From Eubacterium_G segne (GTDB taxonomy: Bacteria > Bacillota > Clostridia > Lachnospirales > Lachnospiraceae), in NCBI RefSeq assembly GCF_014287775.1, contig NZ_JACOOZ010000002.1, positions 124,001 to 188,000 of the forward strand: a stretch of 64,000 nt of DNA, given 5' to 3'. This document shows, piece by piece, positions 1 to 7,918 of the stretch; the stretch's first letter is position 1, and every line of letters starts with the position of its first letter. The translations under genes were made by a program, and so were the position numbers. The notes below the pieces were generated by a model, which had not been told where the DNA came from, searched no databases, and worked only from the letters and a program-made list of their open reading frames with translations.

Positions 1-215
1 AGCATGGCACATGAACCACCTAAGGGTAAAAGTTTAAGGGAATATCTTGTTCCGCTTTTTGCCACATGGCTGTAAATTCTAGGTCCCATTCCTATGGAAA
101 ACTCATTTACAGTAACCTTATTCTTTACTGCCACAATAAAATGTCCAAATTCGTGAATTAAAACTAATACACCAAAAATAATTAAAGCTATAACAATTCC
201 TATAAATGTCTGCAT
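1..215 (-). CDS. rseP: Site-2 intramembrane zinc metalloprotease RseP (N-terminal fragment)
   Basis: The first 71 codons of a membrane-embedded M50 protease lie here; the rest runs off the left edge of the window. The fragment opens with a hydrophobic helix that carries the zinc-binding HEFGH motif (residues 21-25), followed by the conserved EFSIGMGPRI stretch seen after HExxH in RseP/RasP. Family role: regulated intramembrane proteolysis of anti-sigma factors and of signal-peptide remnants. The ATG at 213-215 is preceded by AGGTGG, which is embedded in the last codons of dxr, and only 2 bases separate the dxr stop from this start, so the two are translationally close. The neighbourhood dxr-rseP is the usual Firmicutes order. 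The C-terminal part, including any PDZ domain, cannot be seen. Confidence 0.93.
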   Translation of the reverse strand, partial: MQTFIGIVIALIIFGVLVLIHEFGHFIVAVKNKVTVNEFSIGMGPRIYSHVAKSGTRYSLKLLPLGGSCAM

Positions 216-217
216 TC

Positions 218-1360
218 TTACCACCTGTTCTCAATAAGCTCATATGCCCATTGTTCTATTTCTAATATTTCACTTACTGAAGGATTTTCCTTAACCTTAT
301 GATTTTCCATACAATACTGTATAATATCAGTTATTTCCAAAAATCCTATTTTCCTATCAAGAAATTTCGCAACTGCTTTTTCATTTGCCGCATTAAATAC
401 TGTAGGCATTGAGCCTCCAATCCGTCCTGCCTCATATGCTAACTTTAATCCGATAAAATTATCTGTATCAGGATTTTCAAAGGTAATCCGGGCTATCTTT
501 CCAAAGTCTACCCTGTCACCGGCTAAAAATCTTCTTTCCGGATAGTATAGTGCATACTGAATAGGCAGTCTCATGTCAGGTGTACCTAACTGTGCTATAA
601 TGGCACCGTCTTTAAACTGTACCATGGAATGAATAAGACTTTGTGGCTGGACTACTACCTGAATATCATCAAAATCCACGTCAAAAAGCCACTTTGCTTC
701 AATTACCTCTAATCCCTTGTTAACCATTGTAGCTGAATCGATGGTAATTTTTCGTCCCATAGTCCAGTTAGGATGCTTAAGGGCATCTTCCACCTTTACA
801 TCCTTCATCTGTTCCCTTGTTCTTCCTCTAAAAGGTCCTCCGGAAGCAGTAAGTAATATTTTATCAATTTCTTTTCTGTTTTCACCGTTTAAGGACTGAA
901 ATATGGCACTATGCTCACTGTCTACAGGCAAAATTTTTACGCCATAATCCTTTGCTGCCTGAATTACCAGATGTCCTGCAGTAACCAGTGTCTCCTTATT
1001 TGCCAGGGCAATGTCCTTTCCTGCCTTTATTGCCTCTAATGTAGGACGTATACCAATCATTCCCACAAATGCCGTTACAACAATATCGGCGCCTTTGTAT
1101 ACTGCTGTCTCAATTAATCCGTCCATTCCTGCTACTACCTTTACGGAGGTATCAGCCACCGCTATCTTAAGATTAGCTGCCGCCTCTTCATTGTATACGC
1201 ATACTATTTCCGGATGAAATTCCCTTATCTGTTCTTCTAATTTTTGTATATTTGAGCCTGCTGCAATGGCAACCACACGCAAATCATCATTGGCTCTTAC
1301 AATGTCAAGAGTCTGAGTTCCTATGGAACCTGTAGAGCCTAAAATTGTAATATTTTTCAT
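218..1360 (-). CDS. dxr: 1-deoxy-D-xylulose 5-phosphate reductoisomerase
   Basis: This is a full-length (380 aa) IspC/Dxr. It converts DXP to 2-C-methyl-D-erythritol 4-phosphate with NADPH and a divalent metal, the committed step of the MEP isoprenoid pathway in the cytosol. The N-terminus has the nucleotide-binding GSTGSIGTQT (residues 8-17). The metal and substrate region PVDSEHSAIFQ lies near residues 145-155, and the ASGGPFR and HPNWxMGRKITIDSATMxNK stretches follow. The gene sits 9 bases after cdsA and 2 bases before rseP in one operon. Together with uppS here and ispF at 30870 it shows that this organism makes isoprenoids by the MEP route. Nothing about it is unusual. Confidence 0.97.
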   Translation of the reverse strand: MKNITILGSTGSIGTQTLDIVRANDDLRVVAIAAGSNIQKLEEQIREFHPEIVCVYNEEAAANLKIAVADTSVKVVAGMDGLIETAVYKGADIVVTAFVGMIGIRPTLEAIKAGKDIALANKETLVTAGHLVIQAAKDYGVKILPVDSEHSAIFQSLNGENRKEIDKILLTASGGPFRGRTREQMKDVKVEDALKHPNWTMGRKITIDSATMVNKGLEVIEAKWLFDVDFDDIQVVVQPQSLIHSMVQFKDGAIIAQLGTPDMRLPIQYALYYPERRFLAGDRVDFGKIARITFENPDTDNFIGLKLAYEAGRIGGSMPTVFNAANEKAVAKFLDRKIGFLEITDIIQYCMENHKVKENPSVSEILEIEQWAYELIENRW

Positions 1361-1369
1361 TAATTCTCC

Positions 1370-2191
1370 TTAAAAAATCTGTACCAAAATCCATATAACA
1401 GGTGCTACATATATAACACTGTCAAATCTATCCATTATTCCGCCATGTCCCGGAATAAGTCTTCCATAATCCTTTATATCATGATTTCTTTTAATAGCCG
1501 ATGCTGTCAAATCTCCCACCATGGATATTAAAGCACCTACTGCACATATTACTGCAAAAACTATTACAGGATTATTTATTGTAATCTTATCTGCAAAAAC
1601 TGAAGCATATACTGCCCCTAAAACTGCTGCACCAACAACTCCGCCTATAGCTCCTTCTATTGACTTTTTAGGGCTAAGCACCGGTGCCATTTTATGTTTT
1701 CCAAAGGCTACTCCTGCCAGGTAGGCACATGTATCACTGCCCCAGGAGCAAAGGAAAATAAGCCATACGGTATAAGCACCATTGTCTCCTGCCCTTACAT
1801 TGTAAATATATGACAACATAACACCTGCATATAACATGCACATTATTGCATTGGAAATTTCCTCTGTCTTATATTTCGGGAACATAAATACATACTGTGC
1901 CAGAAGACACATAAGAAATACAATTATAAGTATAAGCATGTTTTGTGTTTTTCCCATGAACAAAAGCCCATAGTAGATAACTACTGCCACATATCCCGTA
2001 ATTCCCGGAAGTTTTTTTTCAATTCCAAGAACCCTGTATAATTCGTATACTCCCACCAGTGATATTAACATATTAGCCACCAACAAAATTATTCCTCCGG
2101 GAATAATGGTTGCCAGAATAAGTGCCACTAACACTATTCCACTTAATAATCTTGTCAGAAAAGATTTATTTGCAAATTTACTTAAAATCAT
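1370..2191 (-). CDS. cdsA: Phosphatidate cytidylyltransferase
   Basis: A 273-aa polytopic membrane enzyme that makes CDP-diacylglycerol from phosphatidic acid and CTP, the branch point of phospholipid synthesis. It has about eight hydrophobic segments and the CDP-DAG synthase signature near the C-terminus: AIKRNHDIKDYGRLIPGHGG followed by DRFDS (about residues 228-256). A basic SPKKSIEG stretch in the preceding cytoplasmic loop is also typical. Two bases separate its ATG from the uppS stop, so it is in the same operon. Family assignment is firm from the signature and the neighbours. Confidence 0.96.
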   Translation of the reverse strand: MILSKFANKSFLTRLLSGIVLVALILATIIPGGIILLVANMLISLVGVYELYRVLGIEKKLPGITGYVAVVIYYGLLFMGKTQNMLILIIVFLMCLLAQYVFMFPKYKTEEISNAIMCMLYAGVMLSYIYNVRAGDNGAYTVWLIFLCSWGSDTCAYLAGVAFGKHKMAPVLSPKKSIEGAIGGVVGAAVLGAVYASVFADKITINNPVIVFAVICAVGALISMVGDLTASAIKRNHDIKDYGRLIPGHGGIMDRFDSVIYVAPVIWILVQIF

Positions 2192-2193
2192 GG

Positions 2194-2925
2194 TTATGCC
2201 TTAACTCCTCCAAATCTTCTGTCTCTCTGGTTATACTTTACAATAGCCTTTTTCAATTCTTCCTTATCAAAATCCGGCCACAAAACATCCGTGAAATAAA
2301 ATTCCGTATATGCTAACTGCCACAAAAGATAATTAGATAATCTTATTTCACCGCTGGTTCTGATAAGTAAATCCGGATCCGGTATTCCTGCCGTATCAAG
2401 ATATGAACTAATAAGATTTTCAGATATATCCCGGGATTCTATAACTCCATCTTTGACATCCTGTGAAATTTTTGTAACAGCACGCCTTATTTCATCGCGG
2501 CTACCATAATTAATGGCAATAATAAAGTTAATTCCCTTATTATCCTTTGAACATTCTTCTAATTCATTAATTCTGTCAATAATATCATCATCTAATCTTG
2601 ATTTATCACCTATGACTCTTACCTTCATGTCGTTTTTGTTGGCACGTTCAATACAGTCTTTTAAGTAATTTCTTAAAAGCTTCATTAATGCCTTAACTTC
2701 ATCTTCCGGTCTGTTCCAGTTTTCCGTTGAAAATGCATACATTGTAAGATATTTAATTCCCATGTCATGAGCATCTTCAATTATTTTTTCCACATTTTTC
2801 GCCCCTGCTGCATGTCCTGCGTTTCTTGGAAGAAAACGCTTTTTCGCCCATCTTCCGTTTCCATCTAAAATAATTGCAACATGCTGTGGAATGTTAAGTC
2901 CCGTAATGTCTATTTTTTCAGCCAT
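2194..2925 (-). CDS. uppS: Isoprenyl (undecaprenyl) diphosphate synthase
   Basis: A 243-aa cis-prenyltransferase that condenses isopentenyl diphosphate onto farnesyl diphosphate to give the C55 lipid carrier used for peptidoglycan and wall polymers. The catalytic Asp is D21 in ILDGNGRWAKKR (residues 19-30). The GHAAGAKN, YAFSTENWNRP and C-terminal DLLIRTSGEIRLSNYLLWQ motifs are all present, as is a TEFYFTDVLWPDF ending. It lies in the frr-uppS-cdsA order. A 114-base gap with a hairpin separates it from frr, so it may also have its own promoter. Confidence 0.97.
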   Translation of the reverse strand: MAEKIDITGLNIPQHVAIILDGNGRWAKKRFLPRNAGHAAGAKNVEKIIEDAHDMGIKYLTMYAFSTENWNRPEDEVKALMKLLRNYLKDCIERANKNDMKVRVIGDKSRLDDDIIDRINELEECSKDNKGINFIIAINYGSRDEIRRAVTKISQDVKDGVIESRDISENLISSYLDTAGIPDPDLLIRTSGEIRLSNYLLWQLAYTEFYFTDVLWPDFDKEELKKAIVKYNQRDRRFGGVKA

Positions 2926-2982
2926 ACATTATCCGCCTTTCACTAAATTAACCTATGTAAAACAATATCTTTGACAGTGCAA

Positions 2983-3014
2983 AGAATAGAGGAAACAATA
3001 GTCCCCTCTATTCT
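2983..3014 (-). terminator. Hairpin between frr and uppS
   Basis: A perfect 10-bp inverted repeat (AGAATAGAGG / CCTCTATTCT) with a 12-base loop follows the frr stop codon. On the minus strand the stem is followed by only a weak T-run (TTTGCACTG), so it may act as a partial terminator, an attenuator or an RNA-processing site rather than a full stop. Confidence 0.5.
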
Positions 3015-3039
3015 CTGTAAGTGTGTATAAGCACATATA

Positions 3040-3594
3040 TTATACTGTCATTATCTCCTGTGACTTTGCATCTATGGCATCATCAATTTTCTTTACATAT
3101 GCATCAGTAGATTTCTGAACATCATCCTGATATCCTTTAATTTCATCTTCTGATATTCCATCTTCCTTGCCTTTTTTCTTAACGGCTTCAATGGCATCTC
3201 TTCTAATGTTTCTTATGGCAACCTTAGCATTTTCGCCTTTTTTCTTGACATCTTTTACTAATTCTTTTCTTCTGTCCTCTGTAAGTTCAGGAAATACAAG
3301 ACGTATAAGCTTTCCGTCATTAGTAGGTGTAAGTCCTAAATCAGATGCATTAATTGCTCTTTCAATATCCTTTAAGAGTGATGCATCCCAAGGCTGAATG
3401 CAAATCATCCTTGCCTCCGGAACAGATATGTTACCTACCTGCTGAAGAGGTGTGGGTGTTCCATAATAATCTACCTTAACTTTATCTAAGATATGAGGAT
3501 TTGCTCTTCCTGCCCTGATTGTTGTGTATTCCTCTTTAAGATTGTCTAATGACTTCTCCATTTTATCTTCATATGTCATTAATAATTCTTCCAT
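3040..3594 (-). CDS. frr: Ribosome recycling factor
   Basis: A 184-aa RRF, the usual length. With EF-G it splits the post-termination 70S ribosome. It shows the three-helix-bundle sequence with TIRAGRANPHILD (about residues 26-38), VDYYGTPTPLQQVGNISVPE and the C-terminal KKGKEDGISEDE and IDAKSQEIMTV regions. The ATG at 3594 has AAGGAG about 11 bases upstream, a slightly long spacing, but no internal Met fits better. It lies directly downstream of pyrH (32-base gap), the usual pyrH-frr order. Confidence 0.97.
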   Translation of the reverse strand: MEELLMTYEDKMEKSLDNLKEEYTTIRAGRANPHILDKVKVDYYGTPTPLQQVGNISVPEARMICIQPWDASLLKDIERAINASDLGLTPTNDGKLIRLVFPELTEDRRKELVKDVKKKGENAKVAIRNIRRDAIEAVKKKGKEDGISEDEIKGYQDDVQKSTDAYVKKIDDAIDAKSQEIMTV

Positions 3595-3626
3595 TTTATC
3601 TATTACTCCTTTAAAAATATGTTTTA

Positions 3627-4322
3627 TTATACAGTTATTTTAGTGCCGATTTTTTCTCCTGATACGGCTTTATTTATACTGTCTTCTTCGTTAAGTCCAA
3701 ACAAAAGCATTGGCATTTTATTTTCCATTGCCAAAACACTGGCTGCTAAATCAATAACACCTAATCTGTCATCAACTATCTTAGAAATAGGAAGTTCATC
3801 ATATTTCTTTGCATCAGGGTTCTTAGCCGGGTCGCTGTCATATACACCGTCAATGGCCTTTGCTCCTAAGATACAATCTGCTTCAATTTCAATTGCTCTT
3901 AAAACCATGGTCATATCTGTTGAGAAATATGGATGTCCCGTTCCTCCTGCAAAGAACACAACCTTTCCATTATTTAAATCAGCTACTGCTTCATCCTTTG
4001 AGAAAAGCTTTGTCCATGTTCCACAGGCAAAAGGTGTATATACGTTAGTATCCATACCTTCTGTTCTAAAGATTTCTGATACATACATACAATTCATAAT
4101 AGTAGCTAACATGCCTATTCCATCTGCCTTAGGTCTGTCAATCTTATTGCTTGTTCTTCCTCTCCAGAAGTTTCCGCCACCAATAACAATAGCTACCTGT
4201 ACTCCTTTGTCCACAATAGTTTTAACCTGCTTTGCAACTGCCACACAGGTTTCTTCATCAAAGCCTGTTTTCTTATCACCTGCTAAGGCTTCACCACTTA
4301 ACTTAAGTAAAACTCTATTCAT
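3627..4322 (-). CDS. pyrH: UMP kinase
   Basis: An amino-acid-kinase family enzyme that phosphorylates UMP to UDP. Motifs visible are LLKLSGEALAG at the N-terminus, IVIGGGNFWRG, the ATP-site GTGHPYFSTDM stretch and a GVYDSDP segment. The frame stays open upstream to 4379, but the family begins with a short lead into KLSGEAL. The ATG at 4322 has AGAGG nine bases before it, so I take 4322 as the start (231 aa). It heads the pyrH-frr-uppS-cdsA-dxr-rseP cluster. Confidence 0.96.
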   Translation of the reverse strand: MNRVLLKLSGEALAGDKKTGFDEETCVAVAKQVKTIVDKGVQVAIVIGGGNFWRGRTSNKIDRPKADGIGMLATIMNCMYVSEIFRTEGMDTNVYTPFACGTWTKLFSKDEAVADLNNGKVVFFAGGTGHPYFSTDMTMVLRAIEIEADCILGAKAIDGVYDSDPAKNPDAKKYDELPISKIVDDRLGVIDLAASVLAMENKMPMLLFGLNEEDSINKAVSGEKIGTKITV

Positions 4323-4477
4323 TTTATGTTCCTCTTTTTTTCTGTTTTTATTAGTCGCAATAAGGTGCTTTATGCACAAACTGCTTCCAATTTTAATCTA
4401 GAACTAGAATAACATATAAAGTCAAAAAAATAAAGAAGTATCTTATTTTAAAATGGTTTTAAAATAGTTTAAATGGT

Positions 4478-5143
4478 TTAATAATCTTTTCTTTTAACTA
4501 TATAGGTAGACAACATTATTCCACCTATATACATGGCAACACCTATTATAAATATCACAACAGCAACAACATTAATATGTTTTAAGATATACATAACTAT
4601 ATTTTCAAATTCTCCGCCCTTTAATAATGTATCCGAAAATGCACTTAACACACCCCAAAGCACCATTGTAGGTAAAATCAGAATTATCCTCTTTAATTGC
4701 GGGTTACCTGATGTTCCCATCCCATACAGTACGGTATTCATTATTGAATTATAAATAAATGGTACTCCTGCCGACAGCATAATTACTATAGGAATTTCCG
4801 GAAAACTTTTCCCTAATGTTTTTATCATAATTGCTGATAATATTGTTGCCAGCAGCATTTCCCAAACAACATAAAATACACCGGTTAAAAATCTTCCTGA
4901 AACCCTTTCAATTTCTTTTGCCGGCAGCATATTGTCAAAACCGCAGCCATTCTTTTGTTCATACGAAAACAATGACAAGGGTCCTACCATGGCTATTAAT
5001 GACATGTATGAAAATATAGAATACACACTATCATTGTTTTTTCCCATTATAAAACCAATAGGTGCAAAAAACACTAAGGATAAAACCAGCACCATCTTTC
5101 CTTTTCTTAAATCATATTTAAAAAATTTAATTGCGTTTTTCAT
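4478..5143 (-). CDS. ABC-2 type transporter permease
   Basis: A 221-aa integral membrane protein with about six hydrophobic segments (roughly residues 17-32, 42-62, 90-110, 118-145, 150-170, 192-212). It is encoded downstream of, and overlaps by 17 bases, an ABC ATPase gene, so it is the membrane half of that exporter. The N-terminus (FFKYDLRKGK) is the short amphipathic lead typical of small ABC-2 permeases in GntR-regulated Firmicutes operons. The substrate is not evident; related YtrA-regulated transporters respond to cell-envelope stress, but that is family context, not visible here. Confidence 0.8.
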   Translation of the reverse strand: MKNAIKFFKYDLRKGKMVLVLSLVFFAPIGFIMGKNNDSVYSIFSYMSLIAMVGPLSLFSYEQKNGCGFDNMLPAKEIERVSGRFLTGVFYVVWEMLLATILSAIMIKTLGKSFPEIPIVIMLSAGVPFIYNSIMNTVLYGMGTSGNPQLKRIILILPTMVLWGVLSAFSDTLLKGGEFENIVMYILKHINVVAVVIFIIGVAMYIGGIMLSTYIVKRKDY

Positions 5144-5999
5144 GTTGTCTCCTTTCCTTTATGCTGTGAAGCATAATCTGTGATATTTCCGGTTTTTCAA
5201 TAACAAATCCTGAGCCTATTTTTTCTGCATCTTCTGTTTTTATAAGTGCTTCAAAGTTGTATGCTTTATGGTCAATTCCAATTAAATATTTAGAATTTTC
5301 ACCGGTAATCTGCCCCGGTTCTCCCTTAACCAGCAAATAATCTTCTAGCATTTCATCCTTGGGCTTACTAACCAGAATTCTTCCCTCATCTATAAAGGTA
5401 ATATAGTCTGCAATTTCTTCTAAATCACTAAGAACATGGGTTGAAAACAAAATACTTCTGCTACCATTTTCTATGTATTCCTGTAAATCATTTAACAATT
5501 CTTCTCTTACCACCGGGTCTAATCCGTTAGTTGCCTCATCTAAAATAAGCAGTTTTGAATCCCTGGAAAATGTCGCTGCAAACATTAGTTTTACCTTCAT
5601 TCCCCTGGAAAAATAATCTATTTTCTGCTTTTCAGGCAAATTGTACTTCTTTATAAATGAATTAAACTTATCCTCATTAAATGTAGGATAAAAGTCCTTA
5701 AGAGTTTTTCGTATTACACTTATTTTGGCACTGGGATAAAAGAAGGATTCATCCCCTACAAAGGCAATACTTTCCTTGTATTTAACCGGATTTTCCTCAT
5801 ATGTAATTCCATCTACCTTAATGCTTCCTTCCTTGTACTTGCATATATGATTAATCATGTTAATGGTAGTGGTTTTCCCTGCACCGTTCTGACCTACATA
5901 CCCCATTATGTATCCTGCCGGAATAGTCAGATTAATATTTTTAAGTTCAAATTTCTTATAACTTTTGTTTAAATTTTTTATTTCCAAAATATTATTCAT
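5127..5999 (-). CDS. ABC transporter ATP-binding protein (YtrB-like)
   Basis: A 290-aa ATPase with Walker A GQNGAGKTTT (near residue 37), a signature loop of the FSRGMKVKL form instead of LSGGQ, and Walker B LLILDEATNGLDP. The FSRGM variant is typical of small Firmicutes drug/peptide ABC-2 exporters. The frame is open to 6020, but the ATG at 5999 begins NNILEIKNLNKSY and has AAGGA eight bases upstream, so I use 5999. The permease gene overlaps its 3' end and a GntR gene precedes it by about 30 bases. The last ~80 residues lack recognised motifs. Confidence 0.9.
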   Translation of the reverse strand: MNNILEIKNLNKSYKKFELKNINLTIPAGYIMGYVGQNGAGKTTTINMINHICKYKEGSIKVDGITYEENPVKYKESIAFVGDESFFYPSAKISVIRKTLKDFYPTFNEDKFNSFIKKYNLPEKQKIDYFSRGMKVKLMFAATFSRDSKLLILDEATNGLDPVVREELLNDLQEYIENGSRSILFSTHVLSDLEEIADYITFIDEGRILVSKPKDEMLEDYLLVKGEPGQITGENSKYLIGIDHKAYNFEALIKTEDAEKIGSGFVIEKPEISQIMLHSIKERRQHEKRN

Positions 6000-6029
6000 T
6001 TTAATTTTCCTTTCTGTCATAAAGCATTT

Positions 6030-6401
6030 TTATTCCTGCCAGAATGAGTCCAGTATGTTTTGCAACTCTTCTTTTGCCAGACCAATGCTTTTGGCTGTTT
6101 CTACTGCCGTTTCTATTCCCTGTTCAATTCGTAAAAGGTATTGTTCCCTTATTATGCCGTTATCCTTTCTAAGCACCACGCTTCCTTTTCCCTGCATGGT
6201 AGCAATAAAGCCTTCCTGTTCTAAATCGTTATATGCCCTGGTGGTAGTAATAACACTAACTCCAATGTCCTTTGCAAGGCTTCTGATAGACGGTAACACC
6301 TCTCCTTCTTCTAACTGACCGTTTAAAATCTGTTCCTTAATCTGCTCCCTTATTTGAGCATAAATGGGCAATTCTGACTGATTTGATATAATTATCTTCA
6401 T
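6030..6401 (-). CDS. GntR-family transcriptional regulator, YtrA subfamily
   Basis: A 123-aa regulator with an N-terminal winged helix-turn-helix (about residues 10-75; PIYAQIREQIKEQI, GEVLPSIRSLAKDIGVS, GFIATMQGKGSVVL) and only a short helical C-terminal tail, which is the YtrA-type layout without an effector domain. It is the first gene of the regulator-ATPase-permease operon, and the strong palindrome in front of it makes autorepression likely. The inducer is unknown. Confidence 0.9.
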   Translation of the reverse strand: MKIIISNQSELPIYAQIREQIKEQILNGQLEEGEVLPSIRSLAKDIGVSVITTTRAYNDLEQEGFIATMQGKGSVVLRKDNGIIREQYLLRIEQGIETAVETAKSIGLAKEELQNILDSFWQE

Positions 6402-6425
6402 AAGTTACCTCCGTATTTCAATGCA

Positions 6426-6467
6426 TTGTATACACTGTATATATTACATTATATACAGTATATACAA
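6426..6467. promoter_or_regulatory. Palindromic operator of the GntR/ABC operon
   Basis: Two 17-base arms (6426-6442 and 6451-6467) form an inverted repeat with a single mismatch around an 8-base centre. Each arm itself has a TGTATAC/GTATATAC-like half. It covers the spacer and -10 of the operon promoter. YtrA-type GntR repressors bind such extended palindromes, so autoregulation is inferred. Confidence 0.75.
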
Positions 6468-6475
6468 TTTGTCAA
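6448..6475 (-). promoter_or_regulatory. Sigma-A promoter of the GntR/ABC operon
   Basis: On the minus strand TTGACA (6470-6475) and TATAAT (6448-6453) are both perfect consensus hexamers, separated by 16 bases. The spacer and -10 lie inside the palindrome, so a bound repressor would block polymerase. Confidence 0.8.
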
Positions 6476-6609
6476 CGAATTTATACTATTTTGATTATTT
6501 TTGTTCTAATTTTTATAGTTTGATTTACTTCTGATTTACTTTTTGGTGATTTCAAAGATGTCATAACAGGTGATTTTTCTTTTTCAACATACTACTTTCC
6601 CTCCACTAA

Positions 6610-6640
6610 AAAAAGCGGTTGCAATTATAGCATGCCGCCT
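6610..6640 (-). terminator. Intrinsic terminator overlapping the trpF stop codon
   Basis: On the minus strand GCGG...CCGC with an inner TGC/GCA extension is followed by seven T residues. The trpF stop codon (6625-6627) lies inside the loop, so the stem uses the last coding bases. It would end the trkA-trkH-ktrB-ktrA-trpF transcript. Confidence 0.7.
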
Positions 6641-7242
6641 TCTTGTCCTCTTGCATTTCTAACAAATCTTCTGATTTTTTCGTAATCCTTCCCCATGCCA
6701 TCACCCTTCTCCACACCTGATGATACATCTACACCGTCAGGCTTAACTGTTTTTATGGCTTCAGCCACATTGTCCGGAGTAAGTCCACCGGCTAATATAA
6801 ACCATTTTTCACTTCTCTTAGTGTCCCTTATACTATTACAGTCAAATGTCCTTCCGCTTCCCGGTTCCGCCGCATCAAAAACAAAACCCTTTATACCTGA
6901 AATCTTGCTGTACTCATCATACATTTCCATATCATTTACATTAAATGCCTTTAGTACCGAAATGTCTGTTTTATCAAATATTCCTACGGGCATTTCTCCA
7001 TGAATCTGTATATAATCAAAGCCTGCATTTTCAATTTCTTCAATCTGGTCAATAGTAGGGGATACAACCACAGCCACTGTTTTTATTTTGTCATCAAGAG
7101 TTTTCATGATTTCTTTGGCATTATCTATAGTAATATTTCTCTTACTTTTTTCAAAAAATAATACCATTCCCACCAAATCAATTTTCACCTTATTAAGATA
7201 TTCTGTTTCATTAGCCGTTGTTATTCCACAAATTTTAATAAT
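6625..7242 (-). CDS. trpF: Phosphoribosylanthranilate isomerase with a non-standard start codon
   Basis: TrpF isomerises phosphoribosylanthranilate in tryptophan synthesis. The (beta/alpha)8 motifs are present: an ICGIT stretch carrying the catalytic Cys, YIQIHGE, FDAAEPGSGRTFD, ILAGGLTPDNV and GVDVSSGVE. The first in-frame ATG/GTG/TTG is GTG at 7188, but starting there would delete the KICG motif. The frame is open only back to a TAG at 7282-7284 and holds no ATG, GTG or TTG in between. An AAAGG sits 10 bases before ATT at 7242, so I place the start at this AUU (AUU at 7239 is the alternative). No other trp gene is in the window; it follows ktrA by about 20 bases. Exact start uncertain; family certain. 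Confidence 0.85.
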   Translation of the reverse strand: MIKICGITTANETEYLNKVKIDLVGMVLFFEKSKRNITIDNAKEIMKTLDDKIKTVAVVVSPTIDQIEEIENAGFDYIQIHGEMPVGIFDKTDISVLKAFNVNDMEMYDEYSKISGIKGFVFDAAEPGSGRTFDCNSIRDTKRSEKWFILAGGLTPDNVAEAIKTVKPDGVDVSSGVEKGDGMGKDYEKIRRFVRNARGQEGGML

Positions 7243-7261
7243 CGTTTTCTTACCTTTTATC

Positions 7262-7909
7262 CTATATATGAAAACATTTCTCTATGTTCTTATTTGAGCC
7301 AAGAACCAGCATATGACAACCTGCAGTTAACACCATATCAGGAGTAATATTTATATCCAGACGTCCGTCACGTCTAATTGCCATTATGTTTATACCAAAA
7401 CGTCCTCTGATATCTATTGCACTTACTGTTTTGCCATCCCACTCATTAGGAATTTCAATTTCAAATATTGAGTATTCCTTCCCTAATTCAACATAGTCAA
7501 AAATATGGTCGGAAGTATATCTTATGGCACTCCATTTTGCCAACTGTCTTTCTGGATACACCACCTCATCTGCCCCGTTTCTTAACAAAAACTTTGCATG
7601 TACATCTCTTGCAGCTCTTGAAACAACCTTTTTTGCCCCTAATTCTTTAAGAAGTGATGTGGTTTCTAATGAACTTTGAAAATCATCACCGATACAAACC
7701 ATACATACATCGTAATTTCCTACACCTAAAGATTTCAGGAATTCCTCATTGGTACTGTCACCAATTACAGCATTAGTTACAAAATCCAATACTGCATTTA
7801 CTCTATCCTCTTTTTTATCTACTGCCATAACCTGATGCTTTAATTCATACAGATTTTCAGCGATATGTCTCCCAAATCGTCCAAGTCCTATTAACAAAAT
7901 TGATTTCAT
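7262..7909 (-). CDS. ktrA: Potassium uptake RCK-domain regulator KtrA
   Basis: A 215-aa cytosolic gating subunit: one Rossmann RCK_N domain (GLGRFGRHIAENL, residues 8-20; acidic residue at strand 2 in VDKKEDR; GDSTNEEFL) and one RCK_C domain from about residue 135. The single-unit length matches KtrA/KtrC rather than the double-unit TrkA. These octameric rings bind nucleotides (and c-di-AMP in the C-domain in Firmicutes) to control KtrB. It follows ktrB by 9 bases. Confidence 0.92.
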   Translation of the reverse strand: MKSILLIGLGRFGRHIAENLYELKHQVMAVDKKEDRVNAVLDFVTNAVIGDSTNEEFLKSLGVGNYDVCMVCIGDDFQSSLETTSLLKELGAKKVVSRAARDVHAKFLLRNGADEVVYPERQLAKWSAIRYTSDHIFDYVELGKEYSIFEIEIPNEWDGKTVSAIDIRGRFGINIMAIRRDGRLDINITPDMVLTAGCHMLVLGSNKNIEKCFHI

Positions 7910-7918
7910 AATCTTCTC

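Noticed and set aside
3619..4401. A 260-codon open frame on the plus strand opposite pyrH
   Set aside because: It is an antisense shadow of pyrH: no ribosome site, no family features, and pyrH in the same place is certain.
4380..4477. AT-rich repeated TTTTAAAATGG-like stretch before pyrH as a possible origin or binding array
   Set aside because: Only two or three loose copies in an AT-rich spacer; no DnaA boxes or GATC cluster seen.
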